Part shown: piece after piece, positions 10,101-18,928 of the stretch
How positions within the stretch are numbered: the first letter of the stretch is position 1
How the letters are laid out: each line of letters begins with the position of its first letter
Virus record (IMG/VR): IMGVR_UViG_3300030060_004770
Span: 1 to 43,005 of that record
Length of the DNA: 43,005 bases
Reading direction: 5' to 3' (one strand)
Origin: a virus
Made by a program: the position numbers and the translations under genes
The notes under the pieces: model-generated
Seen by the model: only the letters and a program-made list of their open reading frames with translations
What the model was told of the DNA's origin: nothing
The model's database searches: none

Positions 10101-13100
10101 CGTCTGATATCATTTCATCTACATACCAACCTTGTTTTAAATAGTTGTCATAATAATCAGGGTTGTTATTTAAATCAGGTGTTACTCTTGATTGTGTGCC
10201 TTCATAATTTAAAGTTTTAAAACTCTTTATTACGCCAGGCGCTTGATTAAATAAAACATCAACACTAGACTCATATTGAACATTGTAAAAATTATTTCTA
10301 ATTTCATTGTCATGATGTATATATAAATTACCTTCAAAATAAGTATAGTAAGAGTTGTTTAAACTTAAACCACTTTCTTTTATAAAAGATTTAAAACTAA
10401 CCCAACCGTTTGCAGGCTCGTTAAAAGATAACGTCTTAGGCATGTAACCATAACTTGGAGTAATATAACCAGATTTATTTACCTTAGTTAATGTTATATT
10501 ATATTCGTTTTTATTATCATCAAAACTACCAATAATTCTGTTGTAAGAAGGTAGATTATCAGCAAACCAGTCTTTCATACCTAAGTTAGATATTGCTGTT
10601 AACCCGTCTTGAGATAGCCTAACGATAGCACCTCTACTTGTGTCTGCAAAGTAAGATCTATAAGAATCACTTGCAAAGGACTCTGGGTTTTGAGATATAC
10701 CAAAGTCACCAACAAAAGGTCTTATGTTTCCAAGAACTCTATTTGTTGAAACTAAATTTGTATTACCATCAGCATTAAATAAAGCGTCTTTATTAGCTAA
10801 AACTTTTAATACTCTATCTTCACAAAAAGCAACTAAGTCATTATCTCTAACATGCATTTTTTGTATACTACCATAAACAGGGTTTGCATCTTTTGTTATG
10901 GCTTCTGCTTGTATAAACTGGTTTAAATTGTTAACACCACTTTTAGAGTTATATATACCAGACCATATAAAACCACTTTTTCTTCTGTCTTCTAAATAAG
11001 GCTCTTCTAATGTAGTAGATGCTTTTGGTCCATTATCTATAGTAACTTGGTTAAAGTCATCACGTATTCTATCAGACTCAACACCATTACCAAATGAGTA
11101 ACAATTAAACCAAGGTATCTCTATCATTTTACTGTGAACACCAACTTCATCATTAAAAGAGTTGCCAACTAACTCAAACCAAGTACCGTTATTATTATAT
11201 GTACCAACACCAACATGTGCCTCTGTAGTACTTCCGTCTGCTCTGTAGAATATTAAATAAGCACCTGTGGTAGGTAAAATATGTGCAGGGTTGTTAGCGT
11301 CTAAAACATTACCTAAAGTATCTGCTAGCTGAACAAACCTACCATGCGCAGCATAGACTCTAATATCGCTATTACCACCAGCGTTTAAAGATATCGTTCC
11401 AGCGCTGTTACCTATTGGCGGCGCAGGATCCCAACATTGCACGTAAGAGTTTTTAGAAATATCTTCGTGTACAGCACCAACAAACTGCTCTATTGTTCTA
11501 TCGTTTAAGTATATAGGGTATTTATGGCCTACTTCGTAATAAATATCTAAACCAACATCTTCTTTAGGCTCTGTTTCCCATATAGCAGGATTAGTACTAC
11601 TAAATTTACCTTCACCAGGTGTAAAAGGCTCTACTATCTCCCAAGTTACACTACCAGGCGCTGGTGTTATAGCAATGTTATCAGAGCTCCATCTTTTGTA
11701 TTGAGGTATAAGTGTTTCTGTTGTTGAGCCAGTTCCATTGTTCCAAGTCCAGTTACCAGTAGGCTCTGTATAACCAGTATGCATACCGTCAGGTCTAATA
11801 CCAGGCGCTGGATCTACAAAAGCAGCGTTTGTACTAGGGTCTATTGTTATAGCTGTAGCTGTATGATCAAAGTGTGGAGCAAAAGTAGGATTGTTTGTTG
11901 GTAAATAATTATGACCAGTACCACCAAGTGGTATTGTAGAATCACTTAACGTTTCTGCTTTAAACCTAAATCTTCTTCTTTTGTTTTTTGATTTAGCCCA
12001 ATCATCAACAAGGTTAGGAAATTTATAATGCTCAGGATAATTAGGTATAAGTCCCCAAGCGTTTGATCCAGACACATTACCATGAGCGCAACCGCAAGCA
12101 TTAATTAACGCGCCAGTAATAGAACAAGAAATATCAACAATAGCCTGAGCAGCGACTCCACAGGTTGCACAAGTTCCACCACAACAACTTTGAGGAGAAG
12201 TATGATCGCTAATACTTCTTGTAACCCAGTCAGGTTTTGTATCACTTACCGTATATGGTCCAAAAGTCCAACAATATTTAAGTTTATGCTTGTGATTGTT
12301 AATTAAATAATCTGCAAAGCTTACATAATTAAAAAGAACTATACCAGGATTACCATCAAAATCTAAAGCTTCATTAGTCCATTGAGCACTAGTATAAGGA
12401 GTTGATGTTGTAGACAAACCTGTCATTGCTACAGTTTTATATAAAACTTGATCTGGATCTTCTTTCCACCTCCATATAGTACCAGGCGTTAAAAGCTTAC
12501 CTATAAAAAGTTCGTCAGCAGCGTGCTTAGCTGCATCAACAAAATAATGTGTGGTTAGTACATCAGCCCAGTTTCCAGATGTTGCGGTCAAACCACCATC
12601 ATCTTCATTTAAACCTGAATAAGATAAATTTATAATACCACTGTTAGGATCTATACCAACACCAGGTGCTATTGGTCCACCATCAGCAGAAGGAGTTGTT
12701 GCTAGCACACCGTTTGGTGATTTCATTTTTTTTGAACCACTTGAACCTAAATAATTGTTACCTGTAGTTCCGTATGTATTTACGCCTAAAGCGTGTAATC
12801 TTCTATCAAAATAACCATCATCAAAATCATCGTGGTAGCTTGTAAAAAAGCCCCAGCAAGTATTTAATGCCCAAGCGCTTGGTCTATCTATAGCACGCGT
12901 ACTTCTTTCACCCACGGTTTTACCCCAATAATCACCTTTCCAAGGTCTAAAACCTTCTACAGCATCAATAAACCAACCACTAGAAATAGCTAAAGCATTA
13001 GAGTTGTTTGTTGTTGTATCATCACTAGCGTACTTCCAAAAATCTTGACCGTGTCCAGCCGGTGCACTACTACCAGGTCTTGTCCATCTTTCGTCATTAC

Positions 13101-15753
13101 GCTTGTCCATAGATATTTTGTACTTATTAGTACCAAAACCGTCCCAACCACCAGTTGCTTGTGCTGCTATTGGGTTTATGTACTGAACTTGCATGCTCGC
13201 AACGGCAATGTAATCAAGACCAGAGTTAGGTGTTATATTTAATGACTCTATTAATATATTGTCTTTTAAAACTTTTACAAAAAATCTTCCTTCAAATTCT
13301 GCTTTGTCTTCAGGTATTCTTTTTATTACTTGTAACTCGCAATTAGTTATTCTATTTAAAAAAGTACCATCTGGTGAGGTGTGAGCCATGTCTGGTCCAA
13401 AAACTCTATCAGCCTCTAACTTATAATAAGTACCTGTAGATGCGTCAAAAGTAATTTGCTTTAGTCTGTAATATTCACTTATACCAGAGGCAGACTTTAC
13501 CCTCATAAAAGTTTGTGATATATCTTGATTTATTAAAGACTCTTTCCAACCAGCATTATCAAAAGCATTTTTTTCTACGTATATAAAAAATCCACCTTCT
13601 AAAGGAAAACCAGAAGCAGACAAACCTAATATAGTACCATCATCAACAATACCACCTTGTGATATATTAGTAAGTTTAATAAACCTAGGTGCTTCGTTAG
13701 ATATTGCTATAATTTTATATCTAGCAGGAGCAGATATAAATGTATTAGCGTCATGCGCTTTTTTAAGTATTAAAAATGTTTCTTCATCTACTTTGTTTCT
13801 TTCTGCAGACGGAAAGCTTAACCAAATATTACCATCTTCAGCATCGTACCAACGATCCATTGCTAAATTATAATATTCGTTAGATGTTTCTTTTACAAAT
13901 AGTTTAAAATGCGTAGCCCAGTCTGGCGGATCGTTTTTAAGTTCTACTGTTAAACTATTTTTTTTGTTTGCGTTTTCTTTTTTGTTATAAACAGATGCTT
14001 GAGAAGTTGCAGCGCCTGTTGCTGTTCTACCTCTTTTATCTTCTGAAAACACAGGTGTTTCTCTACCGTATTTGTCTATATAAACAACACCAACCTGATA
14101 TGTTCTTAGTGTCTTTAAAGATTTACTAGGGCTGTATTTTATACTACGTTTGCTTGGACCAGCTTCTACTTCTTCAGGTGATATTGAACCTAAACTTCTA
14201 GATTTTATTTTTACTTTTAAATCTACTTTTATATTAGAATCACCAGTTGCGTTATTTGAAAGATTATAGTTTTGTAAATAGTTACCATAAACTAATCTAT
14301 TACCAACTATTTCTTGAGCTAAAGCTTTTCTAGGAACATTATCCCACGGTCTTAACAACTGATTAGAAGGTAAAACAGCGTGTATCATTTCTGTTGTTAT
14401 AGGCAAAAACCCTTTTGTTCTACCAGCCCAACCATCACCTATTTGTATACCGTTTTCAACAACTAAGTCTTCTGAAACAGCGTTGTATTCGTCCCACTTA
14501 TCAGGATTATAACCTCTTCTTTTTATAGTTTTTACAGAGTATACGTTTGGTGAGTTAGATTCTTTATAAAGCACGTCTATAGCAACTACATCTTCTGGCA
14601 TACTTCTTGTATGTACAAAATCTTTTATAGCTAATTTTCTTAATCTATTAACCATACCAAGATTGTAACCTTCTTTAGGTAAATAAGTAAATCTGCCAGG
14701 TAAAAATGCTGGTTGTGTAAAAGGAGAGTAAGGAGAATACTCACCGTCTTCGTATTTGTATCTATACGCAAATCTAGGAAATTTAAACTCAAATAAAGCT
14801 TCTTCTTGTTCAAGTTCAACTATTAAGTCAGTTTCACCTGCTATATCTTTGTTACCAGAAAGTATATCTACATTGTAACCTACAGGTCCACCAGGACCGT
14901 TAATTTTTACTCTAACCTTTATAGACCTATCGTCTGACTTGTATATATTAAGAAAAGAATCAGGTGGAAAGTCTGTTCCAGACCCAGTGTTTATAGTTAT
15001 AGTAGGCACAAACTCACCATCACCGTCTAGAAAAGTAATAGAAGCTGCGTTTGTAACAGGTGCAGATAACTCGCTACCACCAATTACACCGTCACCGTCC
15101 CAATCACCAACAGTAGTATCTCTCATCTCAAGAACAGGAGCAGCGTCAGGACCTTTTTTTATTATGGTTAAATGTTTTTCTTGTATAGGTATACTAACAC
15201 CATTAATATCTAAAGCTGGCGTAAAATTATTTGGTATAGCGCCTATACTTACGTCTTTAACCATAAACAACGTATGATTATTAAAACCGGCTGAACCAAG
15301 TTTACATCTTTGTATATTTACTTTTTTAGGTTCAGAAAAGTTATCTGTCCAAAAAATAAAACCGTCCATAACATTTAAACCTGTTACTAGGTTTTCTCTT
15401 CTAAAGTTTAAAGTACGTCTACCGTAAAAGGCGTGTCTATCTACACAGACAGGTTCTACTGTTTCTGACACATAATCATATTCTGCTATTACATCTGTTG
15501 TTTCTCCAGCAACTAACCAATATATCTTATCATTTTTTTCATCTGTTATCGAACCAACACAAACACTATCAGTTGGAAAAACACTAGTTAAAGCAGTGTT
15601 ACCCATAACAGTTTGTAAAGAGCCTACGTCTGAAGTGTCAGAAGTAGATACTTGTACATTTAACGCATCTCTATATTCACCATTTGGCACTAGTCTTTCA
15701 TCGAGGTCTTTGTTCATCTTACCTCTTTGAAAACTATTTTTCATTTCCGGCAT
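7198..15753 (-). CDS. Giant tail 'stabilization/muzzle'-type protein with Cys-rich repeats and C-terminal Hint domain
   Basis: A 2851-residue protein. The N-terminus (KNSFQRGKMNKDLDERLVP, then GEYRDALNV) matches what I know of the conserved tail stabilization proteins of crAss-like and marine phages. Residues 1 to ~1930 form that beta-rich structural body. It includes a textbook EF-hand-like loop at 217-228 (DWDGDGVIGGSE) and a Cys cluster near 1180-1205 (CCGGTCATCG). Residues ~1937-2712 are tandem Cys-rich modules, and residues 2713-2851 are a Hint domain. It follows two head-tail connector genes, in keeping with a distal tail structure. Known stabilization proteins are usually much shorter, so the Cys-rich and Hint parts look like later additions. 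Self-cleavage at Cys2713 would release the mature tail protein, but this is inference. Confidence 0.88.
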   Translation of the reverse strand: MPEMKNSFQRGKMNKDLDERLVPNGEYRDALNVQVSTSDTSDVGSLQTVMGNTALTSVFPTDSVCVGSITDEKNDKIYWLVAGETTDVIAEYDYVSETVEPVCVDRHAFYGRRTLNFRRENLVTGLNVMDGFIFWTDNFSEPKKVNIQRCKLGSAGFNNHTLFMVKDVSIGAIPNNFTPALDINGVSIPIQEKHLTIIKKGPDAAPVLEMRDTTVGDWDGDGVIGGSELSAPVTNAASITFLDGDGEFVPTITINTGSGTDFPPDSFLNIYKSDDRSIKVRVKINGPGGPVGYNVDILSGNKDIAGETDLIVELEQEEALFEFKFPRFAYRYKYEDGEYSPYSPFTQPAFLPGRFTYLPKEGYNLGMVNRLRKLAIKDFVHTRSMPEDVVAIDVLYKESNSPNVYSVKTIKRRGYNPDKWDEYNAVSEDLVVENGIQIGDGWAGRTKGFLPITTEMIHAVLPSNQLLRPWDNVPRKALAQEIVGNRLVYGNYLQNYNLSNNATGDSNIKVDLKVKIKSRSLGSISPEEVEAGPSKRSIKYSPSKSLKTLRTYQVGVVYIDKYGRETPVFSEDKRGRTATGAATSQASVYNKKENANKKNSLTVELKNDPPDWATHFKLFVKETSNEYYNLAMDRWYDAEDGNIWLSFPSAERNKVDEETFLILKKAHDANTFISAPARYKIIAISNEAPRFIKLTNISQGGIVDDGTILGLSASGFPLEGGFFIYVEKNAFDNAGWKESLINQDISQTFMRVKSASGISEYYRLKQITFDASTGTYYKLEADRVFGPDMAHTSPDGTFLNRITNCELQVIKRIPEDKAEFEGRFFVKVLKDNILIESLNITPNSGLDYIAVASMQVQYINPIAAQATGGWDGFGTNKYKISMDKRNDERWTRPGSSAPAGHGQDFWKYASDDTTTNNSNALAISSGWFIDAVEGFRPWKGDYWGKTVGERSTRAIDRPSAWALNTCWGFFTSYHDDFDDGYFDRRLHALGVNTYGTTGNNYLGSSGSKKMKSPNGVLATTPSADGGPIAPGVGIDPNSGIINLSYSGLNEDDGGLTATSGNWADVLTTHYFVDAAKHAADELFIGKLLTPGTIWRWKEDPDQVLYKTVAMTGLSTTSTPYTSAQWTNEALDFDGNPGIVLFNYVSFADYLINNHKHKLKYCWTFGPYTVSDTKPDWVTRSISDHTSPQSCCGGTCATCGVAAQAIVDISCSITGALINACGCAHGNVSGSNAWGLIPNYPEHYKFPNLVDDWAKSKNKRRRFRFKAETLSDSTIPLGGTGHNYLPTNNPTFAPHFDHTATAITIDPSTNAAFVDPAPGIRPDGMHTGYTEPTGNWTWNNGTGSTTETLIPQYKRWSSDNIAITPAPGSVTWEIVEPFTPGEGKFSSTNPAIWETEPKEDVGLDIYYEVGHKYPIYLNDRTIEQFVGAVHEDISKNSYVQCWDPAPPIGNSAGTISLNAGGNSDIRVYAAHGRFVQLADTLGNVLDANNPAHILPTTGAYLIFYRADGSTTEAHVGVGTYNNNGTWFELVGNSFNDEVGVHSKMIEIPWFNCYSFGNGVESDRIRDDFNQVTIDNGPKASTTLEEPYLEDRRKSGFIWSGIYNSKSGVNNLNQFIQAEAITKDANPVYGSIQKMHVRDNDLVAFCEDRVLKVLANKDALFNADGNTNLVSTNRVLGNIRPFVGDFGISQNPESFASDSYRSYFADTSRGAIVRLSQDGLTAISNLGMKDWFADNLPSYNRIIGSFDDNKNEYNITLTKVNKSGYITPSYGYMPKTLSFNEPANGWVSFKSFIKESGLSLNNSYYTYFEGNLYIHHDNEIRNNFYNVQYESSVDVLFNQAPGVIKSFKTLNYEGTQSRVTPDLNNNPDYYDNYLKQGWYVDEMISDVQELGEMEFWDKEDKWFSQIKGVATEWLNDGTAGNIDPREFSFQGIGNAFDVECADCPDVVSYDCIRQSSSELANSYGCTQIQGSGGAYATMQQCIDEGCGQPEESYNCDPQAGCIDPGDGTGQFSTYCECVESRCCPESQAYFFECQNINPPSNTAIVFGCMDDGITTDPWITQDRPAGWVGPASNYYAGAQADNCSCIYQTVSTWDCINSSCVEVFNGTGQYPSLAVCQQNCAPPCTGPFVPTPPALTHIISNRPGGCNLGDYFNTGAAELGITNNSINPTNWFVQVFDSNNNLIHTSVNVSGVTSIIVNNLAPGIYTYKIIDIDTNCDYDYTFEILCEDPPPPPPVTYDCVLVNGIHTCVDPGTGNGQYTGSSALTDCQTDPNSPCNPNYQTGGCTDPCACNWDPNASYDDGSCIYDCDTGGLTLFDASVGYQNQLNAGVYTGSEITIITNAINGLISNSNSTGGPTTCYDCGGPGVNLSNEPYFVNNESMMESFIRTYGIDTDTRDYKFYRSQTYLSPIIKTYMNLRISHIDLNGWYQQPQNFFTWRDYIDTAIATGVITNVTSLIDPNCTTQTCITSPQQFDSLTGYRIDLDAVRYIIHTSMEAAGVETCNGIVSTYNQGGHGQYDDKNCDRTNVTLCDPCVVPATNPCGPPPPQVTYPCIPGDPNPCMPGYTPLGPNVYTNIQDCIRACNVTGETPLSYDCINGNCVDPGTGLGQYTTLAACQAVCDISPIGQNYACEGPAGSQNCIPTSSPVGTYGSTIVYGDQATCLANCGTVSSTDIAWGGCCHPSSMEYSQLGPNGLPCHADSLCLCYYDPFHCTLPNCFVGDTKVLLADGSSKNIENVVIGDIVSSYDQENKELSDAVVVATRSQVSKNMVEFTFSNGVTTKNTSDHPYYVEQKGWVSYADDLKVGDVCYTNENNNINKVTLTNIKEVDGDSKTYIFTLDRHKTFFANSVLVHNKG
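7201..7617 (-). other. Hint (bacterial intein-like) domain at the C-terminus of the tail protein
   Basis: The last 139 residues carry the ordered Hint motifs. Block A starts with a nucleophilic Cys (CFVGDTKVLLADG, then IGDIVSSYD). Block B has the conserved Thr...His (NTSDHPYYV). Block F ends in HKTFFANSVLVHNKG, with the His-Asn pair two residues before the stop. No homing endonuclease is inserted. Because nothing meaningful follows the HN, this is not a splicing intein with two exteins. It resembles bacterial intein-like or Hedgehog-type Hint domains, which cleave at their N-terminal Cys or transfer the upstream protein to a nucleophile. A possible role is autoproteolytic maturation or covalent attachment of the tail protein. 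Confidence 0.88.
7618..9945 (-). repeat. Tandem Cys-rich modules within the tail protein (residues ~1937-2712)
   Basis: Diverged repeats of roughly 45-60 residues share the pattern [YW]-x-C-...-C-[VI]-D-P-G-x-G-x-G-Q-[YF]-x-x-...-C-x-x-x-C. Clear copies start at YNCDPQAGCIDPGDGTGQF, WDCINSSCVEVFNGTGQYP, YDCVLVNGIHTCVDPGTGNGQ and YDCINGNCVDPGTGLGQY. Weaker copies start at YPCIPGDPNPC and YACEGPAGSQNC. A different module, GCTDPCACNWDPNASYDDGSC, lies among them, with a decayed version at GCMDDGITT...DNCSCIY. These look disulphide-stabilised and surface-exposed. They may be adhesion units and a spacer between the tail body and the Hint domain. Confidence 0.8.
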
Positions 15754-15756
15754 ATT

Positions 15757-17013
15757 CTAGTGTTTTATAAATTTAGATTTTCCTCTTAATACCTGTGTAA
15801 TTTCTTCTAATTTAATATTAGATAATCTTAACTTTGCTTTTCTTGTTTCAGCAAATCTTTCTTTTTTATATCTTTGTACTATGTACTCTGGTATATTTGA
15901 TCTTGTCGAAAGTATACCATACATAATCCATTTGTACATTGCTTCTTCAGCCATTTTATGTACAACCATTTCTTCATCAGTTCCTAAACTGTCGCTTACA
16001 TAATCTAGTATTATAGTTTTACCAGATATATTAGAACTAAAGTTTATCATATGTCTAGCGCAATCAATATAGTAAACACCATTTGTATTAGCATGACTTG
16101 ATTCTAAACCGTATCTTCTACCACTATGTGGCCAAAACGTATCATCTTGATAATCATCTTGAGATTCAGACGGTACAGAAGATTTATACGTGTTCCATGT
16201 GTCAGAGTCTTTGTCAGATAAAACAGTATCTGTATCGCTAAAACCATCACCATTAACATCAAATAAAATATTACCATCTGCGTCTTGTTTATAAGGCTTT
16301 GGGTTTGAAGTATCTTGCGCTGGATATATAGGTCTTTGTATACCTGAATCATCTTTCCAACTTAACTTTACATAGTTTACATAATCATTTGGTAAAGGTA
16401 AAACTAATGACGGTGGAACTTCTAACTCCATAGATTTACAAGATTTAAAAGTATCAAAACTTAATTCTTGCAAAGCTCTCATTGCGTGAAACTGAACATC
16501 AGTTCTATTTACTTTTGATATAAATTTATCTTCACCAACATAAACAATCATAAAGTTACTTATTATATCTTCTAGTGAAGTTACTTGATAATTGTTAGTT
16601 GTTATATTTGTAATACCAGTAACTGGATTATTCCAAATAGCTTGATCAATATGTATTTCTATTTTTACACCTGAAGGTATATCAGCTAAGACAGAAGTGT
16701 CAAACTCTAATATCCAACCATCTGCATTAGTAAAATAAAAATTCCATCTGTTGACATAAATTGTATTTACTGGCGTAGAAGCTGTGTCAACTATTTTTTG
16801 AAGATAAATATCACCGTCTAAATAAACTTTTACATAATTATTTATTAAACTAGTGTTAACACCACCAGCTTGTATAGCGTTATATATTTGTTGATGTGCA
16901 GGATTAAATGTTTCAACAACTTTGGAAACAACATAAGTTAAAGTTGTACCATCACCTGTAAAAGTTTTTTTACTTTTATATTTTTGACCTTCATTTTGTT
17001 GTATTAATCCCAT
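15757..17013 (-). CDS. Head-tail connector/ring protein candidate (418 aa)
   Basis: A 418-residue protein. The C-terminal half contains DKFISKVNRTDVQFHAMRAL and QELSFDTFKSCKSMELEVP, a helical pattern I associate with connector (ring) proteins of crAss-like and related marine phages. It lies between another connector and the giant tail protein. Residues 252-262 (DVNGDGFSDTD) form a dockerin-like calcium-binding loop, embedded in an Asp-rich stretch from ~243 to 272. The stop codon lies 3 bases before the tail gene start. The role as a collar ring joining portal to tail is inferred from order and sequence pattern. The exact ring number cannot be assigned. Confidence 0.78.
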   Translation of the reverse strand: MGLIQQNEGQKYKSKKTFTGDGTTLTYVVSKVVETFNPAHQQIYNAIQAGGVNTSLINNYVKVYLDGDIYLQKIVDTASTPVNTIYVNRWNFYFTNADGWILEFDTSVLADIPSGVKIEIHIDQAIWNNPVTGITNITTNNYQVTSLEDIISNFMIVYVGEDKFISKVNRTDVQFHAMRALQELSFDTFKSCKSMELEVPPSLVLPLPNDYVNYVKLSWKDDSGIQRPIYPAQDTSNPKPYKQDADGNILFDVNGDGFSDTDTVLSDKDSDTWNTYKSSVPSESQDDYQDDTFWPHSGRRYGLESSHANTNGVYYIDCARHMINFSSNISGKTIILDYVSDSLGTDEEMVVHKMAEEAMYKWIMYGILSTRSNIPEYIVQRYKKERFAETRKAKLRLSNIKLEEITQVLRGKSKFIKH

Positions 17014-17016
17014 ACT

Positions 17017-17790
17017 TTATGATTTTTGTTTTTGTCCTAATTGTTGTTCTTTTGTGTTAGCATATTGAACAATACCTTGATCTTCAATAATAACACCTGC
17101 TAACTCTAAGATTTTATAAACAAGTTCTGTTTCATCAGAAGGGTGATGTGGAAAGTGAAAGGTTCTATTTGGTGCACCATTGTGTAAGGGTTTTTCTCCA
17201 ACAACATCATAGCCCCATTCAACTCTAGCTGGTTGAGCAATATAATCACACACTACAGCATCGAGTATAACACCACCTACGTTTGCAATTGTTATTTGTT
17301 GAGCTTGATCACCAAAAACATTTACAGTACCATCAGTTTGTCTAATGAATACAGGTCTTTTGTTTGTAGGCATTAACAACGGCGCATTTTGCATTGTTAT
17401 AAAATCTTTTGAACTAACTAACTTTGCTTCGTATAGTTTAAAATTGTTTGGATTAGCTACCGGTTGAGGAGCAAACGTTTGTGCATACTCTCTGTGGTAC
17501 ACAGCGCCTAATCTATATATATCACCTGGTAAATCTACACCAGCAACAACAGGGGTGTTGTTAATACTAAATACAGCTATTTTTTCATCAATCATCTTAT
17601 CAGCATCAGAGTATTCTAGTTTATTACCAGGAACGTCTGCTAATTTACTTCTGTCATAAAAATATTGTTCAAACACAGCCATAGCTGCTTGGTTAGCTAA
17701 CAAGTTAAATTCTAACGGTGTTATATAACCACGTTGCTCTTTATTTGCAATAGCTAAAACTCTTTGATATACTGTATCTATATTTACCAT
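17017..17790 (-). CDS. Head-tail connector/ring protein (crAss-like structural protein, 257 aa)
   Basis: A 257-residue protein beginning MVNIDTVYQRVLAIANKEQRG and continuing with YITPLEFNLLANQAAMAVFEQYF. This N-terminal signature is one I know from connector or ring proteins in crAss-like phages: a helical bundle followed by a beta domain with DLPGDIYRLGAV. The length fits. It lies between a 62-residue conserved protein and a second connector, downstream of the capsid gene. It probably sits under the portal, joining head and tail. Whether it corresponds to P22 gp4-like tail tubular proteins needs structure comparison. There is no membrane segment or signal. Confidence 0.82.
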   Translation of the reverse strand: MVNIDTVYQRVLAIANKEQRGYITPLEFNLLANQAAMAVFEQYFYDRSKLADVPGNKLEYSDADKMIDEKIAVFSINNTPVVAGVDLPGDIYRLGAVYHREYAQTFAPQPVANPNNFKLYEAKLVSSKDFITMQNAPLLMPTNKRPVFIRQTDGTVNVFGDQAQQITIANVGGVILDAVVCDYIAQPARVEWGYDVVGEKPLHNGAPNRTFHFPHHPSDETELVYKILELAGVIIEDQGIVQYANTKEQQLGQKQKS

Positions 17791-17801
17791 GTTTTAAAGT
17801 T

Positions 17802-17990
17802 TTATTGAAACCTTTGGCTTAACCAGTTTCCATTTGGATTATAAGGAAACATTTTGTTTAATTTTTCTTTTCTAGCTGCACAGCCACAATCTTTACCAGC
17901 GGCTTTAGCAACAGTATCAACAACTTTTTTTATACCAGTTGCTTTTGTAATTTTTTCTACTGTATCACCTAGTCCTTTTGATTTTGTCAT
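17802..17990 (-). CDS. Small conserved phage protein with CGC motif (62 aa)
   Basis: A 62-residue protein with a basic helical N-half (TVEKITKATGIKKVVDTVAKA), then GKDCGCAARKEKLNKMFPYNP. The CGC...RxxxLNxxFPY signature is one I remember as recurrent in short proteins next to connector genes of marine phages, with no known function. The two cysteines could bind metal or be redox-active. It starts 15 bases downstream of a UUCG-loop hairpin, so it may begin a new transcript segment or be expressed by read-through. Confidence 0.8.
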   Translation of the reverse strand: MTKSKGLGDTVEKITKATGIKKVVDTVAKAAGKDCGCAARKEKLNKMFPYNPNGNWLSQRFQ

Positions 17991-18004
17991 ATTATTATAT
18001 TTTA

Positions 18005-18045
18005 TATAGTAATGTAATCACCCCGAAGGGCGATTACTTACTATA
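18005..18045 (-). terminator. UUCG-tetraloop hairpin between two late genes
   Basis: On the minus strand GTAATCGCCC-TTCG-GGGTGATTAC forms a 10-pair stem (one G-U) closed by the very stable C(UUCG)G tetraloop. The stem extends outward with TATAGTAA pairing TTACTATA across a single bulged A. No T-tract follows on either strand, so it is not a classical intrinsic terminator. An attenuator, an RNA processing or 3'-end stability element, or a weak terminator are all possible. It sits between the 268-residue gene and the 62-residue gene. Confidence 0.6.
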
Positions 18046-18051
18046 AATTAA

Positions 18052-18858
18052 TTATTGATTTAACCTTTTTTCAATATTAGCATATATCTCCATACCTTCG
18101 TCGGTTTTAAACCAAGCTGCTAAAGCAGTGTACGGGTGCTCATCAAATGGTACATTCATTAATTTTCTGTCATTAGAACCCCACATAAAAGTTCTTTGGT
18201 CAGCTGATAATTTAATAATACCATTTTCAGTAGCTTTAATACCAAAATTTCTAAGTTGTACGTTATCATCGTTTACTAATTCTAAGAACAACACAGGGTT
18301 ATTCTTTGCGTATAGTAATAAATCTCTTCTAAGCTCCTTAGAACTCATCTTAGATACTCTAGAACCAACCTCAACACGCATAATAGCTTCTGCCATATCA
18401 ATATCCACATCTCTAGCAGCTGTCAACGCATCAACTTCCATTTCTAACCAATCAATTTGATTTCCTGCTATTTCAACAGGCTTGTGCTCGTAAAATAGTT
18501 TATCTTTGTGAGGGTGATATATAGATAATAATTTTTGTAAAACGGTTTTTGTTCTTTCTACAAAAAGTACACCATCTCTAAAAACTATATGCTCAGGTCT
18601 AGCATCACCTTTAAACTCGTCAACAAACACAGTTTTTTGATTAGAAGTATATTTTAGTTCTCTTTCGTAACCTTTTTCTTCATCAAACCAAAATATCTGA
18701 GAATTTTTAATTATGTAAGATAAAGGCTTCATTTCACCCTTTAAATAATATAATCTGTCTTTTATTTCCCACTCTGGTTTTTTAGGTTTTGGTGCTTCAA
18801 CAACTGGTGCTTCAACAACAGGTACCTCTACCTCTTCATTTTTTGTTTTCTTTGCCAT
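18052..18858 (-). CDS. Conserved late protein between capsid and connectors (268 aa)
   Basis: A 268-residue soluble protein. Residues 1-30 are a charged, Val/Glu/Pro/Lys-rich tail with a repeated VVEAP. The body is mixed alpha/beta, with KDRLYYLKGEMKPLSYIIK near the start and a helical C-terminal half (DIDMAEAIMRVEVGSRV, LRRDLLLYAKNNPVLFLELV). I do not recognise a catalytic motif. Its place just after the major capsid gene suggests a head-completion, decoration or assembly role. It is the only gene bracketed by the two UUCG hairpins, so its transcript level may be set separately from its neighbours. Confidence 0.72.
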   Translation of the reverse strand: MAKKTKNEEVEVPVVEAPVVEAPKPKKPEWEIKDRLYYLKGEMKPLSYIIKNSQIFWFDEEKGYERELKYTSNQKTVFVDEFKGDARPEHIVFRDGVLFVERTKTVLQKLLSIYHPHKDKLFYEHKPVEIAGNQIDWLEMEVDALTAARDVDIDMAEAIMRVEVGSRVSKMSSKELRRDLLLYAKNNPVLFLELVNDDNVQLRNFGIKATENGIIKLSADQRTFMWGSNDRKLMNVPFDEHPYTALAAWFKTDEGMEIYANIEKRLNQ

Positions 18859-18880
18859 AATATAATATATAATAAAATTA

Positions 18881-18918
18881 ATAAAATAAAAGGCCGAGGC
18901 CGAAGCCCCGGTCTTTTT
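18881..18918 (-). terminator. Intrinsic terminator after the major capsid gene
   Basis: On the minus strand, 11 bases after the capsid stop, GACCGGGGC-TTCG-GCCTCGGCC forms a 9-position stem (one mismatch, one G-U) with a UUCG loop, followed by TTTTATTTTATT. It is a GC-rich hairpin plus T-tract in an otherwise AT-rich region. On the plus strand a T5 run also follows the hairpin, so it could work in both directions. It probably limits read-through after the highly expressed capsid message. Confidence 0.75.
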
Positions 18919-18928
18919 ATAAAAATGC

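Noticed and set aside
7198-15753. Classical splicing intein
   Set aside because: The Hint domain is at the protein end with only Lys-Gly after His-Asn. There is no C-extein and no homing endonuclease.
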